A stretch of DNA of 64,000 bases from Planctomycetota bacterium (GTDB lineage Bacteria; Planctomycetota; PLA2): NCBI GenBank assembly GCA_021776785.1, contig JAJFFF010000001.1, positions 29,403 through 93,402 of the forward strand, in the 5' to 3' direction. The notes under the pieces are model-generated. The model was given only the letters and a program-made list of their open reading frames with translations, did no database searches and had not been told where the DNA came from. Both the position numbers and the translations under genes were made by a program. Numbering within the stretch: position 1 is the first letter of the stretch; every line of letters begins with the position of its first letter. Positions 8,539 through 16,896 of this stretch are shown here, one piece after another.

Positions 8539-10410
8539 ATGAAGCTGAGGAATTCACCCATCCGCAAAACACTCTTGGGCTTGTGTCTGCTCGCGCCGTA
8601 CGGCGTCGCGCAGGATGCGCCGCCCGCCAAGCCGGCGGCCGATGTGCCGACCAAGGTCGCGCCCGCCAAGACCGAGCAACCGCAGGCTCGCATTGCCGAG
8701 ATCACGGTGTCGATTGACGGCACCGAAGATCCGGCGGCAAGCAACCCGTTTGGGAAGACCAAACTCAACTACCACGGCTTTTTGAAGTTCGTGGAGGATG
8801 CGGCCGCGGACCCCAAGCTCGATGCCATCTTGCTCACGCCGAAGACGTACGGTGTCGGATGGGCGCGCTTGCTTGAGGTGCGCACCGCGCTCTCGAAGCT
8901 GCGCAAGTCCGGCAAGAAGGTCTTTGTGTACATGGAGTCGATGCAGTCGGCGGACCTCGTGATCGCGAGTGTCGCGGATCGTATCTCGATTCCCGAGTCA
9001 GGCAGCGTGTTCTTGCCCGGTATCGCTACCGAGAGCCTGTACATGCGCGAGATGCTCGCCAAAGTGCACGTCAAGTTCGACGTCGTTCATATTGGTGAGT
9101 ACAAGACCGCGGGCGAGTCCATGGTGCGCGACACCATGAGCGATGCGCTCAAAGAAGCGCTGAACCCGATCTTGGATGAGCTCTACAGCGGGTTGGTTGA
9201 TTCCATCTCCGAGGGCCGTGGCCTGAGCAAAGACGCGGTGAAAGCGGCGATCGACAAGGGCATCATGAGTGCTCGCGAAGCCAAAAAGATGGGCCTGATC
9301 GACCGCATTGAGTACCGCGACGAATTCAAGGCAGGTATTCGGGCGCACTTCCCGGGCAAGAAGCTCAAGTGGGCCGACGACTACCGCAAAAAGAACAAAA
9401 ACGCGATCGATCCGAACAACCCGATGGCCGCGCTCTCCGTCATCTTTTCGCAGATGATGGGATCCGAACGCGAGCCGAAGTTGAACGGACCGAAGGTCGC
9501 GATCATCTACTGCACCGGCGCGATCACGAGCGGCTCCAGCCAATACGATTGGCAGGGCTCGATCGCCTCGATGGGCTCGGAAACGATCGTGAAAGCGATC
9601 GACAAGGCGCGCAAAGACAAGTCCATCAAGGCGATTGTCTTGCGCATCAACAGTCCGGGCGGGTCGGGCCTGGCGTCCGACATGATGTGGCGCGCGATTG
9701 AGCGCGCGAAGGCCGAGAAGCCGGTCATCGCCTCGATGGGCGATGTCGCGGCGAGCGGCGGCTACTACATCGCCATGAATTCGCACCGCATCTTTGCCGA
9801 GCCGCAGACGATCACCGGATCGATCGGCGTTGTCGGCATGATGCCGAACTTAGATGGCCTGTATCGCTGGGTCGGCATTACCCCGCAGCGTCTGTCGCGC
9901 GGTAAGCGTGCCGAAGCGTTGGGCACGTCCAAGGGACTTGATGAAGACTCGCGCGTCATGCTGCGCGACTACATGAAGGCGTTTTACGGCGACTTCGTCG
10001 CCAAGGTTGCGGCGGGACGCGGTATGACTCCGGCCGAGGTGGAGCCGCTAGCCCGTGGCCGCATCTGGTCCGGTCGTGCCGCTCTCCGCAACGGCCTTGT
10101 CGATCAGATGGGTGGACTGCGTGACGCGGTGGCCCACGCCCGCGCCAAGGCAGCCATCGACGCCAACCTCGTCGAGGGTGAGGGATTTCACGTTGTGGAG
10201 TACCCCCGTCGCGGCGGTCCTTTCGACGCGCTGCAAAAAATGCTCGGCGTCTACGTCAAACAACTGGGCATAGACCGTTCGGTGCTTCAGCACATGCCGG
10301 CGTTGCGCCGCGCTTTGACCTGGGTCGCCTCGGTGCAAGCCGTCGCCAAGGACCGCGTCTGTGCGTTTGCGCCGGAACTGGCCGGACTCACAGCGGTGCA
10401 CGAGCGCTAA
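8539..10410 (+). CDS. sppA: Signal peptide peptidase SppA, 67K type
   Basis: A 623-residue protein with an N-terminal signal or anchor (TLLGLCLLAPYGVAQ) and two tandem ClpP/crotonase-fold halves, as in the long form of SppA. The N-terminal half carries the general-base lysine motif H-I-G-E-Y-K (around residue 189). The C-terminal half carries R-I-N-S-P-G-G-S-G and the nucleophile context D-V-A-A-S-G-G-Y-Y (around residue 410). This is the Ser-Lys dyad split over two domains known from E. coli SppA. It would degrade cleaved signal peptides in the inner membrane. The Ala/Pro/Lys-rich linker after the signal is unusual but harmless. An intrinsic terminator follows. Confidence 0.9.
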   Translation: MKLRNSPIRKTLLGLCLLAPYGVAQDAPPAKPAADVPTKVAPAKTEQPQARIAEITVSIDGTEDPAASNPFGKTKLNYHGFLKFVEDAAADPKLDAILLTPKTYGVGWARLLEVRTALSKLRKSGKKVFVYMESMQSADLVIASVADRISIPESGSVFLPGIATESLYMREMLAKVHVKFDVVHIGEYKTAGESMVRDTMSDALKEALNPILDELYSGLVDSISEGRGLSKDAVKAAIDKGIMSAREAKKMGLIDRIEYRDEFKAGIRAHFPGKKLKWADDYRKKNKNAIDPNNPMAALSVIFSQMMGSEREPKLNGPKVAIIYCTGAITSGSSQYDWQGSIASMGSETIVKAIDKARKDKSIKAIVLRINSPGGSGLASDMMWRAIERAKAEKPVIASMGDVAASGGYYIAMNSHRIFAEPQTITGSIGVVGMMPNLDGLYRWVGITPQRLSRGKRAEALGTSKGLDEDSRVMLRDYMKAFYGDFVAKVAAGRGMTPAEVEPLARGRIWSGRAALRNGLVDQMGGLRDAVAHARAKAAIDANLVEGEGFHVVEYPRRGGPFDALQKMLGVYVKQLGIDRSVLQHMPALRRALTWVASVQAVAKDRVCAFAPELAGLTAVHER

Positions 10411-10430
10411 AACAATCAAAACAATTTTCC

Positions 10431-10464
10431 GGCCAATGAGCTAAGTCGGGACCGGCTCATGGCC
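10431..10464 (+). repeat. Stem-loop 3' of sppA
   Basis: An imperfect inverted repeat, GGCCAATGAGC (10431-10441) against GCTCATGGCC (10455-10464), with one bulged A, directly before the sppA terminator. It could be an RNA stability or anti-decay hairpin. Confidence 0.4.
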
Positions 10465-10466
10465 AA

Positions 10467-10505
10467 AAGGGCGGGGATGTTACCCGCCCTTATTTCGTTT
10501 TTTGA
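10467..10505 (+). terminator. Intrinsic terminator of sppA
   Basis: A perfect 9-bp stem (AAGGGCGGG at 10467-10475, CCCGCCCTT at 10483-10491), 7-nt loop, then a T-rich tail (TATTTCGTTTTTT). The A-rich flank on the other side lets it also serve the converging gene at 10519. Confidence 0.8.
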
Positions 10506-10518
10506 GCGAACGCGATGA

Positions 10519-10998
10519 CTACGAGACGACGCCGAGCGCTTGGAGTTTTTTGTGCGCCGCCGACCACGCCGCGCCCAGTTCGTTGCCCAGTTCGTTGCCA
10601 CGGAGCCGTTCGGCGAACGCGAGGCGTTCTTGAGGCGTGAGTTGGTCCTCCAGCGTCCAGCCCAGGCTGATACAGCCAAGGCGTGCGCTGCCGGTCGCTT
10701 CGTCCGCGAGTCCGGTAACCGCGAGGGGGGAGGGGTCGGCGAGGCGCGCCAGCACCCACTTGTGGCTCCATCCGCGCAGATCGTTTTTGGTCGCCGCCTC
10801 GATGCGACCCTGTTCCGCCAAGAGATGAAACGCGAGCGTCAGAGCTTGCGCGTGGTCCAGGGCTGGGGCTGGGTCTTCGTCGGCGCCGGGGCAGAGCGAG
10901 CGCGCGTATCCGTAAAGCGTCGGCTCGATCTCATCGAGGAGTTGTTCCGCTGCGTCGGTCTCGCCGCGGGCGTAGCGCTCAAGCAGCGCCGCAAGCAC
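10519..10998 (-). CDS. Degenerate sigma-70/ECF-like protein
   Basis: A 159-residue protein starting at GTG, 3 bp after the stop of the methyltransferase gene, so co-transcribed with it. The N-terminus (ALLERYARGETDAAEQLLDE, then PTLYGYARSLC) reads like ECF sigma region 2. The C-terminus (LEDQLTPQERLAFAERLRGN, then AAWSAAHKKLQAL) reads like region 4, but the DNA-reading helix is eroded and the linker is unusual. It may be a diverged sigma-like regulator that no longer binds core or DNA in the normal way. The assignment is pattern recognition only. Confidence 0.5.
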   Translation of the reverse strand: MLAALLERYARGETDAAEQLLDEIEPTLYGYARSLCPGADEDPAPALDHAQALTLAFHLLAEQGRIEAATKNDLRGWSHKWVLARLADPSPLAVTGLADEATGSARLGCISLGWTLEDQLTPQERLAFAERLRGNELGNELGAAWSAAHKKLQALGVVS

Positions 10999-11001
10999 GC
11001 G

Positions 11002-11841
11002 CTACTTCTCCGCGACCAAGTACGCGATCCAGCCGGCGGCCGCTTCGCCGATGCGACTGATCGCCCACTCGCCGTTGCCGTCGCCGTCTTCGTCGGAGCC
11101 TTCCCAGTACACCGAGACGTTGGAAAATCCCGCTTCGAGCAAGACCTCCTGAATCTCGGGCAGCGTCCACAGGCGCCACTCGTAGGTGAACGCGTGGCGG
11201 ATCTTCGTTCCATCCGGGAAGCGAAAATGAATGTGGTTGATCACGTCGCCCGTGATCGGGTTGTAGTGGGCCTGTTCCCAGATGTAGGTGAACCCGTCCA
11301 CCTTCCGCGGCTCTTCCATCTCCAAAAACGAGTCGGAGCCGCCGTACGCATCGAGCAGGAAGAGGCCGCCCGGCTGCAAGCAGCGATACGCCTGCTTGAA
11401 GTATCCCTGTAGCGAAGCGCGCGTCTTGAACAAGTAGTAGCTGAAGTTGAACGCGAGAACGGAATCGACGAGCTCGGTTTTCGCTGCCGTCACGTCGCCT
11501 TCGATGAGCTCGACGCGTTCGCTCTGCTCCGGCGTGAGGCGCGTCTCGATGCGGTTGCGCGCGCGCTCTAGCACGTCCGGCGCGATGTCAATCCCGACGG
11601 CTTTGTTCTTCTCGTTGCGCGAAACCCACTCGATGCAATTGAGTGCGGTGCCGCAAAAATCCTCGCGAATCGTCCGCGGTTTCGAGCCCCGAATCTCGCG
11701 CCAAACCTGCTCGATCAGGTCGCACTCCGCTTCCGGTTCTTGGACCGAGAGCTCGTACAGCGCCCACGGATCGCTCGTGCCGGCGGTGCGTGCCGGATTC
11801 TTCTTCCTCTTCCGGTTGCGATCTTTGCTCTTCTTGCTCAT
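11002..11841 (-). CDS. SAM-dependent class I methyltransferase
   Basis: A 279-residue cytoplasmic protein with a very basic N-terminus (KKSKDRNRKRKKN) ahead of a methyltransferase core. Motif I is atypical (REDFCGTALNCIEW, where FCGT replaces the usual glycine-rich loop). AVGIDIAPDVLERA gives the acidic ribose-binding residue, and LQPGGLFLLDAYGGSDSF is motif III. The FCGT form occurs in a family of small-molecule methyltransferases of unknown substrate. The next gene is co-transcribed. A TAGACT hexamer lies 11 nt before the ATG. Confidence 0.7.
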   Translation of the reverse strand: MSKKSKDRNRKRKKNPARTAGTSDPWALYELSVQEPEAECDLIEQVWREIRGSKPRTIREDFCGTALNCIEWVSRNEKNKAVGIDIAPDVLERARNRIETRLTPEQSERVELIEGDVTAAKTELVDSVLAFNFSYYLFKTRASLQGYFKQAYRCLQPGGLFLLDAYGGSDSFLEMEEPRKVDGFTYIWEQAHYNPITGDVINHIHFRFPDGTKIRHAFTYEWRLWTLPEIQEVLLEAGFSNVSVYWEGSDEDGDGNGEWAISRIGEAAAGWIAYLVAEK

Positions 11842-11852
11842 GGCGGGGCCAG

Positions 11853-11858
11853 AGTCTA
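11853..11858 (-). promoter_or_regulatory. TANNNT hexamer (TAGACT) before methyltransferase
   Basis: TAGACT on the minus strand, 11 nt before the ATG at 11841. The spacing is longer than in most other cases here, so this would give a leader of only a few nucleotides. Confidence 0.3.
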
Positions 11859-11952
11859 CACGCGGGGGGGCACGCGTTGGAAAGATGATCTGGCGAAACT
11901 GGGCCGCGGTCGTGCAAGATGGTGTTTGGTTGCAACAAGCGAGGAGGAGCCG

Positions 11953-12396
11953 ATGGAACCGCAGTATGTAGAGCTACCGGAGCTCAAGTTAGTGGGCATG
12001 TGCACGTGGGTTACGCCCGAACGAGTTCCAGAGATCGGGCAGATGTGGGGCCGGTTTGCACCGCGGATGGCGGAGATCGAATCGTTGCCCGGCGAGCAGA
12101 GCTTCGGCGTTTCGTTTTGCGATGGCGAGGGGTTCCACTACATGGCCGGTTTGCCCGTGGCGAACCTGGACCACATCCCGGACGCATTTGTCGGGAAGAT
12201 CGTTCCGGCGTCACGCTACGCGGTCTGGACCCACAAGGGACCGATTCAGGAGTTTGGGGCGACGTATCAGCGGATCACGCAGGAGTGGTTCCCGGCGTGT
12301 GGTGCGACCAAGCGGGCGCATCCCACCCTTGAACTCTACGACGAACGGTTCAACCCCGAAGACGGCGAGACCGACATCTATGTGCCCATCGAATAG
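11953..12396 (+). CDS. GyrI-like / AraC effector-binding domain protein
   Basis: A 147-residue single-domain protein (ELKLVGMCTWVTPERVPEI, then SFGVSFCDGEGFHYMAGLPV, then FVGKIVPASRYAVWTHKGPI, ending LELYDERFNPEDGETDIYVPIE). This is the GyrI-like small-molecule-binding fold (SOUL/AraC effector-binding domain), here without a DNA-binding domain. Stand-alone members bind or hydrolyse hydrophobic ligands. A strong Shine-Dalgarno (GGAGGAG, 5 nt upstream) fixes the ATG at 11953; the longer upstream frame lies antisense to the methyltransferase gene. Confidence 0.75.
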   Translation: MEPQYVELPELKLVGMCTWVTPERVPEIGQMWGRFAPRMAEIESLPGEQSFGVSFCDGEGFHYMAGLPVANLDHIPDAFVGKIVPASRYAVWTHKGPIQEFGATYQRITQEWFPACGATKRAHPTLELYDERFNPEDGETDIYVPIE

Positions 12397-12409
12397 AAGC
12401 GTCGAATAA

Positions 12410-12435
12410 GCCCGTCGCGTAAACCCGTCGCGTAA
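12410..12435 (+). repeat. 13-bp tandem duplication after GyrI-like gene
   Basis: Two adjacent 13-mers (GCCCGTCGCGTAA, ACCCGTCGCGTAA) with a third, weaker unit before them. Each ends in TAA, giving a run of stop codons after the gene. Confidence 0.6.
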
Positions 12436-12458
12436 TCGCGGCGAGGTACTCGCAGCGC

Positions 12459-13856
12459 CTACATGGCGGCGACGTAATCGCCGACGCTCCCGAAGACCTC
12501 GTGGTGGGCGAGGGTGCGGAGAATCGAGCGCAGGGGTTCGTCGCGTTCGTCGGTTTCGGCGAGGTTGACGTCGGTCTCGGGCGGCAACTCGCCGGTGGCC
12601 GTGACGACGATGCGGACGGTCGGTTGACTCGGCTTCGCGTCGCCGCTCGGACTGACTTGCACGATACCGACCTCGCCCGTCGACAATTCCACGAGCGTAC
12701 CGACGGGGTACACGCCCAGCGCGTTCACAAACACCTTAAACAAGACGGGATCGAACAGCGTGCCCGATTTCGCCTGCATGAGGCTGAGCGCTTCCTGCGT
12801 GGTGTACGGGATTTCGCGGTAGGCGCGCGTGGTCGTCAACGACTCGTAGCAGTCGGCGATCGCGACGACGCGCGACGTGAGGTGGAGCGCGTAGTCAACG
12901 CGGGGGAACCCATTGCGATCGAATTGCGCGTGATGTTCATACGCGACGATCGCCGCCTTGAGCATGCCCTCGTGCACCGTGCCTTCTTCAAGCAGCAAGC
13001 GCGCTCCGACCGCGGGGTGGTCTTTGAACGTGGACCATTGCTTCTTCGGCCCCGGCCGGGTCCGGTTTTCCTCGTGCTCGGTCTTGCCGAGGTCGTGGAA
13101 CAGCGCGGCGAGGCCGAGTTCGCCCAGTTGACGGCGCGACATCCCGAGGCGTTGGCCGACGAGCAACGAGTACAGGCAAACGTGGAGGCTGTGTTGGAAC
13201 AGCTTCACGTCGTGGCTGCGAATTTGGGCGAGCGCCAAGACGGCCGTCTCGTCCTCTAAGAACCGATCGACCAGACCCTGCACGGCGCGTCGCGCACGGC
13301 GCTGGTTTTTCTTGTCGTCGAGTCCCTTGAAGCTGAGTACTTCCTTGAACGCGCGTAGCCCGCGCAGATAGCCGCGCATGGCGTTTTGGCGGCGATCTTC
13401 TAGGACGACGGGCTCGGGCGTGATCTCTTCGAGCTTCTCGATGGTGACATTGCGAACACCGCGTCGCGCGCACTCTTTGACGAGTTGTTCGAACACGTCG
13501 TCGCGACTCACATCAACGTCGAGAAACGCGATGCCGAACCCGGAGAGGTCGTCTAAGGTAATGTCGGACCGGAAGCGAACGATCTCGATCATGCGCCGCG
13601 ACCATTCGGCCGAGAGAAATCCAAGCGCGAGCGTGCCGCAGTCCGCGGTGCGCATCGTGCGCCCGTTCACCTGAACGCGCGAGCCACGAATGCCGACGCG
13701 CGATTCGTTGTCTTCAATCGCGGCGTGGATGGTCTGCAACAAGTTGCTGAGCCCGTCCCGACTCGCGTCGTGTTCGCGCCCATACATCTGCATCAACTTG
13801 AGCGTGCCAAACAGGGCGGCAACCAAGCGACGGTGAGGAAGGAACGAACCGGTCAA
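12459..13856 (-). CDS. HD-GYP domain phosphohydrolase
   Basis: A 465-residue cytoplasmic protein. The HD core is clear: ALFHDLGKTEHEENR (around residue 260), then AYEHHAQFDRNGFPRVD, then VVAIADCYESLTTTRAYR. This is the HD-GYP c-di-GMP phosphodiesterase layout, but the GYP signature is GFP and the usual DGxG is DRNG. About 190 N-terminal residues form an uncharacterised sensory region. A C-terminal segment (YPVGTLVELSTGEVGIV) is common in HD-GYP proteins. It starts 3 bp after the GGDEF gene stop, so synthesis and breakdown of c-di-GMP are probably co-expressed. Whether the variant motif still hydrolyses c-di-GMP is uncertain. Confidence 0.8.
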   Translation of the reverse strand: MTGSFLPHRRLVAALFGTLKLMQMYGREHDASRDGLSNLLQTIHAAIEDNESRVGIRGSRVQVNGRTMRTADCGTLALGFLSAEWSRRMIEIVRFRSDITLDDLSGFGIAFLDVDVSRDDVFEQLVKECARRGVRNVTIEKLEEITPEPVVLEDRRQNAMRGYLRGLRAFKEVLSFKGLDDKKNQRRARRAVQGLVDRFLEDETAVLALAQIRSHDVKLFQHSLHVCLYSLLVGQRLGMSRRQLGELGLAALFHDLGKTEHEENRTRPGPKKQWSTFKDHPAVGARLLLEEGTVHEGMLKAAIVAYEHHAQFDRNGFPRVDYALHLTSRVVAIADCYESLTTTRAYREIPYTTQEALSLMQAKSGTLFDPVLFKVFVNALGVYPVGTLVELSTGEVGIVQVSPSGDAKPSQPTVRIVVTATGELPPETDVNLAETDERDEPLRSILRTLAHHEVFGSVGDYVAAM

Positions 13857-13859
13857 CGG

Positions 13860-15101
13860 CTACCTCTGCGGCTCGCGCTGGGACTCCAAGCACAAACGGT
13901 TGCGCCCGGATTCCTTCGCGGTGTAGAGGCGATCGTCGGCGAGGCGGATCAAACTGTCCGCTTCTTCCTCTTCGGCCGGGCAGAACGCGACGCCGCCGCT
14001 GACGGTGACCATGATCGGAGCCTTCCCGTCTCCGGCGTCCCACGCCCTGCTGGCGAGGTGCTCGCGGAACGCTTCGACGCGCGCCGTCAAAGAGGGGAGG
14101 TCTTCGCTGTTGATGACGCAGAGAAACTCTTCGCCACCGAATCGGCAGGCGAATTCGCCATCCTCTTTGCGCACGAATTCGCGGGCCTGGTTGGCGACGT
14201 GGACGAGAACCGCGTCTCCGACGGCGTGGCCGTGTTCGTCGTTGGTCTTCTTGAAGTGATCGATGTCGAACAAGAAAATGGCAAACGGCGAAGTGCGTCG
14301 GTGGCGCAAGCGCTGTTCCAACTGCGCGTACGCGTGACGGCGGTTGGAGAGGCGCGTGAGCGGGTCCGTCTCGGACAGCGCGCGAATCTCGGCCGCGCGT
14401 TGGATGTTCACGGTCACGAGCGCGCCGAGGTTGGCCAACGCCATCGAAACCGAGTGAGCCTTCTGCACGATCTTCTTCATGCCGCCGACCGCGATGCAGC
14501 CGATCGAGCGGCCGCGGTGCACCATCGGGACGTAGAAGTCGAAGTCGCGCTCGAACTTGCGCGTATTTTCCACCTGCTGATGATGCGCTTCGTCGAGCGT
14601 CGCGAAGTCGCCGGGCCGCAAGATGAGGCACTTGGCGGCGGAGTAGCCGACCCGACCATGACCCAACGGCAACGTCATGCCGCTGTACGCTTCATGCTCG
14701 GGAAGACCCGACTGTGCGAGAAGGCGCAGGTCTTCACCTTCGCGAACGAACGCGACGCCGTACTCGCAGTCCAAGACGCGCTCAAACGCGGAGAGCACGC
14801 AGGCGCCGAGCGCCTCCAGCGTCTCCACGTTCACGAATTTTTGCGTGACCTCGGGGAACCGGTCCAACAAGTTGGTCAGCACCAACCGTTCGCGGCTCAA
14901 GGCGAGCGAGTTTTCTTCGCGCTCGTCGAATCCGGTGGTCGGATCCGCGGTGCGGAGCCGGCGCAAGACATCTTCGAGGTTGCCCAACCGGCCCACGAGC
15001 CGGTGCCGCTCGCGGATGGCGAACAGGACGGCCACGATGGGGCCCAGTACTGCTGCCGCTACGAGCGACCAAATGCCAAGTTCGGTTCCTACCAACATCA
15101 T
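13860..15101 (-). CDS. Membrane-anchored GAF-GGDEF diguanylate cyclase
   Basis: A 413-residue protein. One N-terminal membrane helix (LGIWSLVAAAVLGPIVAVLFAI) is followed by a coiled-coil, a GAF-like sensor (about 70-230) and a C-terminal GGDEF domain (about 245-405). The active-site motif is C-R-F-G-G-E-E-F, a competent GGEEF form. The RxxD inhibitory site is not in the standard position (an RKED lies two residues too far upstream), so product inhibition may be weak. It would make c-di-GMP and is paired with the downstream HD-GYP gene. The ATG at 15098 is an equally good start. Confidence 0.85.
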   Translation of the reverse strand: MMLVGTELGIWSLVAAAVLGPIVAVLFAIRERHRLVGRLGNLEDVLRRLRTADPTTGFDEREENSLALSRERLVLTNLLDRFPEVTQKFVNVETLEALGACVLSAFERVLDCEYGVAFVREGEDLRLLAQSGLPEHEAYSGMTLPLGHGRVGYSAAKCLILRPGDFATLDEAHHQQVENTRKFERDFDFYVPMVHRGRSIGCIAVGGMKKIVQKAHSVSMALANLGALVTVNIQRAAEIRALSETDPLTRLSNRRHAYAQLEQRLRHRRTSPFAIFLFDIDHFKKTNDEHGHAVGDAVLVHVANQAREFVRKEDGEFACRFGGEEFLCVINSEDLPSLTARVEAFREHLASRAWDAGDGKAPIMVTVSGGVAFCPAEEEEADSLIRLADDRLYTAKESGRNRLCLESQREPQR

Positions 15102-15276
15102 GCGTTCTCAGTCCGCGCGCCCGGGGCGGTTGGACCAAACAACTATCGGACGTTGACGCGCGCCAACTTAGCAGTCCTAGGCGGCGCGAAAAGGCGGGAA
15201 CTAAGCGGGGAGGAGGCCGGGTTCAGGCCGATCCCCGGATCGATCAAGGCGCCCCGTGGCACGAAACGGAGCAGAA

Positions 15277-16812
15277 CTACCGCTTGGCGGCGGCGACGAC
15301 GGACAGTCGCTCGTCCAGCTTTGGTGTGAACGGGCCTCGTTTCTCCAAGTCCCGCGCGAGCGCGTCGCGCACCAGTGTCTCAGATCGAGTCACCTTCGTG
15401 CCGTTCGTGAATGTCGTGTACCCATCGCCGCCCCGCGCCAGAAACGAATGCGTGCCGACGCGGTACGTGGCGGTCGGGTCCAGCGGCGCGTTCCCGACCA
15501 TGATCGCTTGAACGCGCCACGCTTCACCCTCGCGCGCGACCGTAACGTTCATGCCGCTCCATTCCAACGACGGCGCGGCGGCATCGTTGAGGTGACGTGT
15601 CACGATCGCGCGAATCTGCGCGCCGGTCAGCGAGAGGCTCGCGACCGTGTTGTCGAACGGCATGATGCGATAGCAGTCGCCGTACGTAACCGGGCCCTTC
15701 TCGATGTCCGAGCGCATACCGCCCTTGTTCATGAACCCGATGTCGGCCTTCGACGCGGCGCGCAACGCGTCCGACATCCAGTTGCCCGCGATCGACGAGC
15801 CCGGGCCGCGCCGCCGCCGCAGCGGTCCGCGCAAGGTGCCCACGCGCTTTGCCAAAACCGCGGCGATGCGCGCGCCGTACGCGTCTTGGACTTTGGCGAG
15901 TGGATTGTTCACGTCGTCGTCGGCAACCGTAACCGGAAGCAACTCGGACTTCGTGACCCGCGCGCTCTTGTTCGCGGCGTCCCAATCGATTTCCGCGCGG
16001 CCGAGCGACAGCGTCTTGGCGTGCGTGCGCGCAATCGTCACGTTGCCGATGCGGCGTTGCAGTGCGGCGTGGCTGTGACCGCCGACGATCAGCGTGACGC
16101 CCGGCACGGCTTGCGCCAGGCGGAGCTCATCCTCGGTGCCGAGATGGCTGATCACGATGTAGAGGTCGGCTTTCGTTTCCGCGAGCAACGCGGACAGCAC
16201 GGGTACGGGATCGGCGAATTGCATGATGCCGGTCAAGTCGGGCGTGGTCGCGTCGGGCGTGCGGGTTGTGATCAAACCGATCAACGCAACGCGGCAGGGC
16301 ACGCGCGGCGGCGCGAGCACCGTGCAGGACACGACCGGTGCGAACGAACCGTCGAGCCGCGCCGCGTTGGCGCACAAGAACGGAAAGCGCGCGCGCCGGG
16401 CCAGCTCCAACAGGTTCGGAACGCCAAAATCGAACTCGTGATTGCCGACCGCGGCCGCGTCATAGCCCATCACGTTCATGGCGTCGATGATGGCGCGGCC
16501 CCGCGACTCGTTGCCGATGGGTGTGCCCTGAAACACGTCGCCGGCGTCGAGGAGCAGGACGGCGTGTCCGGCGGCGCGGGCGGCGGCACGTTCCTTAGCG
16601 ACTAAGCGCGCCAGATTCGGGAGCCCGCCCGCGCGTTCGCGGCGCAGAATCGGGCGCGCCGGCGAAATCGGAAACGCTGCAAACTGCCCGTGGATGTCGT
16701 TGGTGTGCAAAACAACAATGCGCTGCGGGCGCGGCGGCGCATCTTCGGCCTGCGCGAAGGGTGCGCCCAACAAGAACAAAAGCGAGAGGGTCAACGCGCG
16801 CGATGTGTTCAC
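15277..16812 (-). CDS. Periplasmic 5'-nucleotidase / UshA family
   Basis: A 511-residue protein with a signal peptide (LTLSLLFLLGAPFAQA). It carries metallophosphatase motifs in order: HTNDIHG, LLLDAGDVFQGT, AVGNHEFDFG, VISHLGTEDE, IVGGHSHAAL. The C-terminal nucleotidase domain has NKGGMRSD and RGGDGYTTF. The family hydrolyses nucleotides, 2',3'-cyclic nucleotides or UDP-sugars in the periplasm, feeding nucleoside salvage. The GTG at 16812 is chosen over a TTG at 16839 because the signal peptide begins there and a TACAGT hexamer lies 6 nt upstream. Confidence 0.85.
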   Translation of the reverse strand: MNTSRALTLSLLFLLGAPFAQAEDAPPRPQRIVVLHTNDIHGQFAAFPISPARPILRRERAGGLPNLARLVAKERAAARAAGHAVLLLDAGDVFQGTPIGNESRGRAIIDAMNVMGYDAAAVGNHEFDFGVPNLLELARRARFPFLCANAARLDGSFAPVVSCTVLAPPRVPCRVALIGLITTRTPDATTPDLTGIMQFADPVPVLSALLAETKADLYIVISHLGTEDELRLAQAVPGVTLIVGGHSHAALQRRIGNVTIARTHAKTLSLGRAEIDWDAANKSARVTKSELLPVTVADDDVNNPLAKVQDAYGARIAAVLAKRVGTLRGPLRRRRGPGSSIAGNWMSDALRAASKADIGFMNKGGMRSDIEKGPVTYGDCYRIMPFDNTVASLSLTGAQIRAIVTRHLNDAAAPSLEWSGMNVTVAREGEAWRVQAIMVGNAPLDPTATYRVGTHSFLARGGDGYTTFTNGTKVTRSETLVRDALARDLEKRGPFTPKLDERLSVVAAAKR

Positions 16813-16818
16813 GTCGCT

Positions 16819-16824
16819 ACTGTA
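16819..16824 (-). promoter_or_regulatory. TANNNT hexamer (TACAGT) before 5'-nucleotidase
   Basis: TACAGT on the minus strand, 6 nt before the GTG at 16812; it decides the start. Confidence 0.45.
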
Positions 16825-16896
16825 CGCGGGATCGCCCAATCACTTGGGGCGATTCACAGGCGGGCGAACGACCGATCGCGGATCACGGGCGGCAGA

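Noticed and set aside
13725..15329. Long plus-strand ORF of 534 codons opposite the GGDEF and HD-GYP genes
   Set aside because: It is an antisense shadow: the minus-strand frames carry clear GGEEF and HD motifs, and the plus frame is Arg/Ala/Val-rich with no domain.
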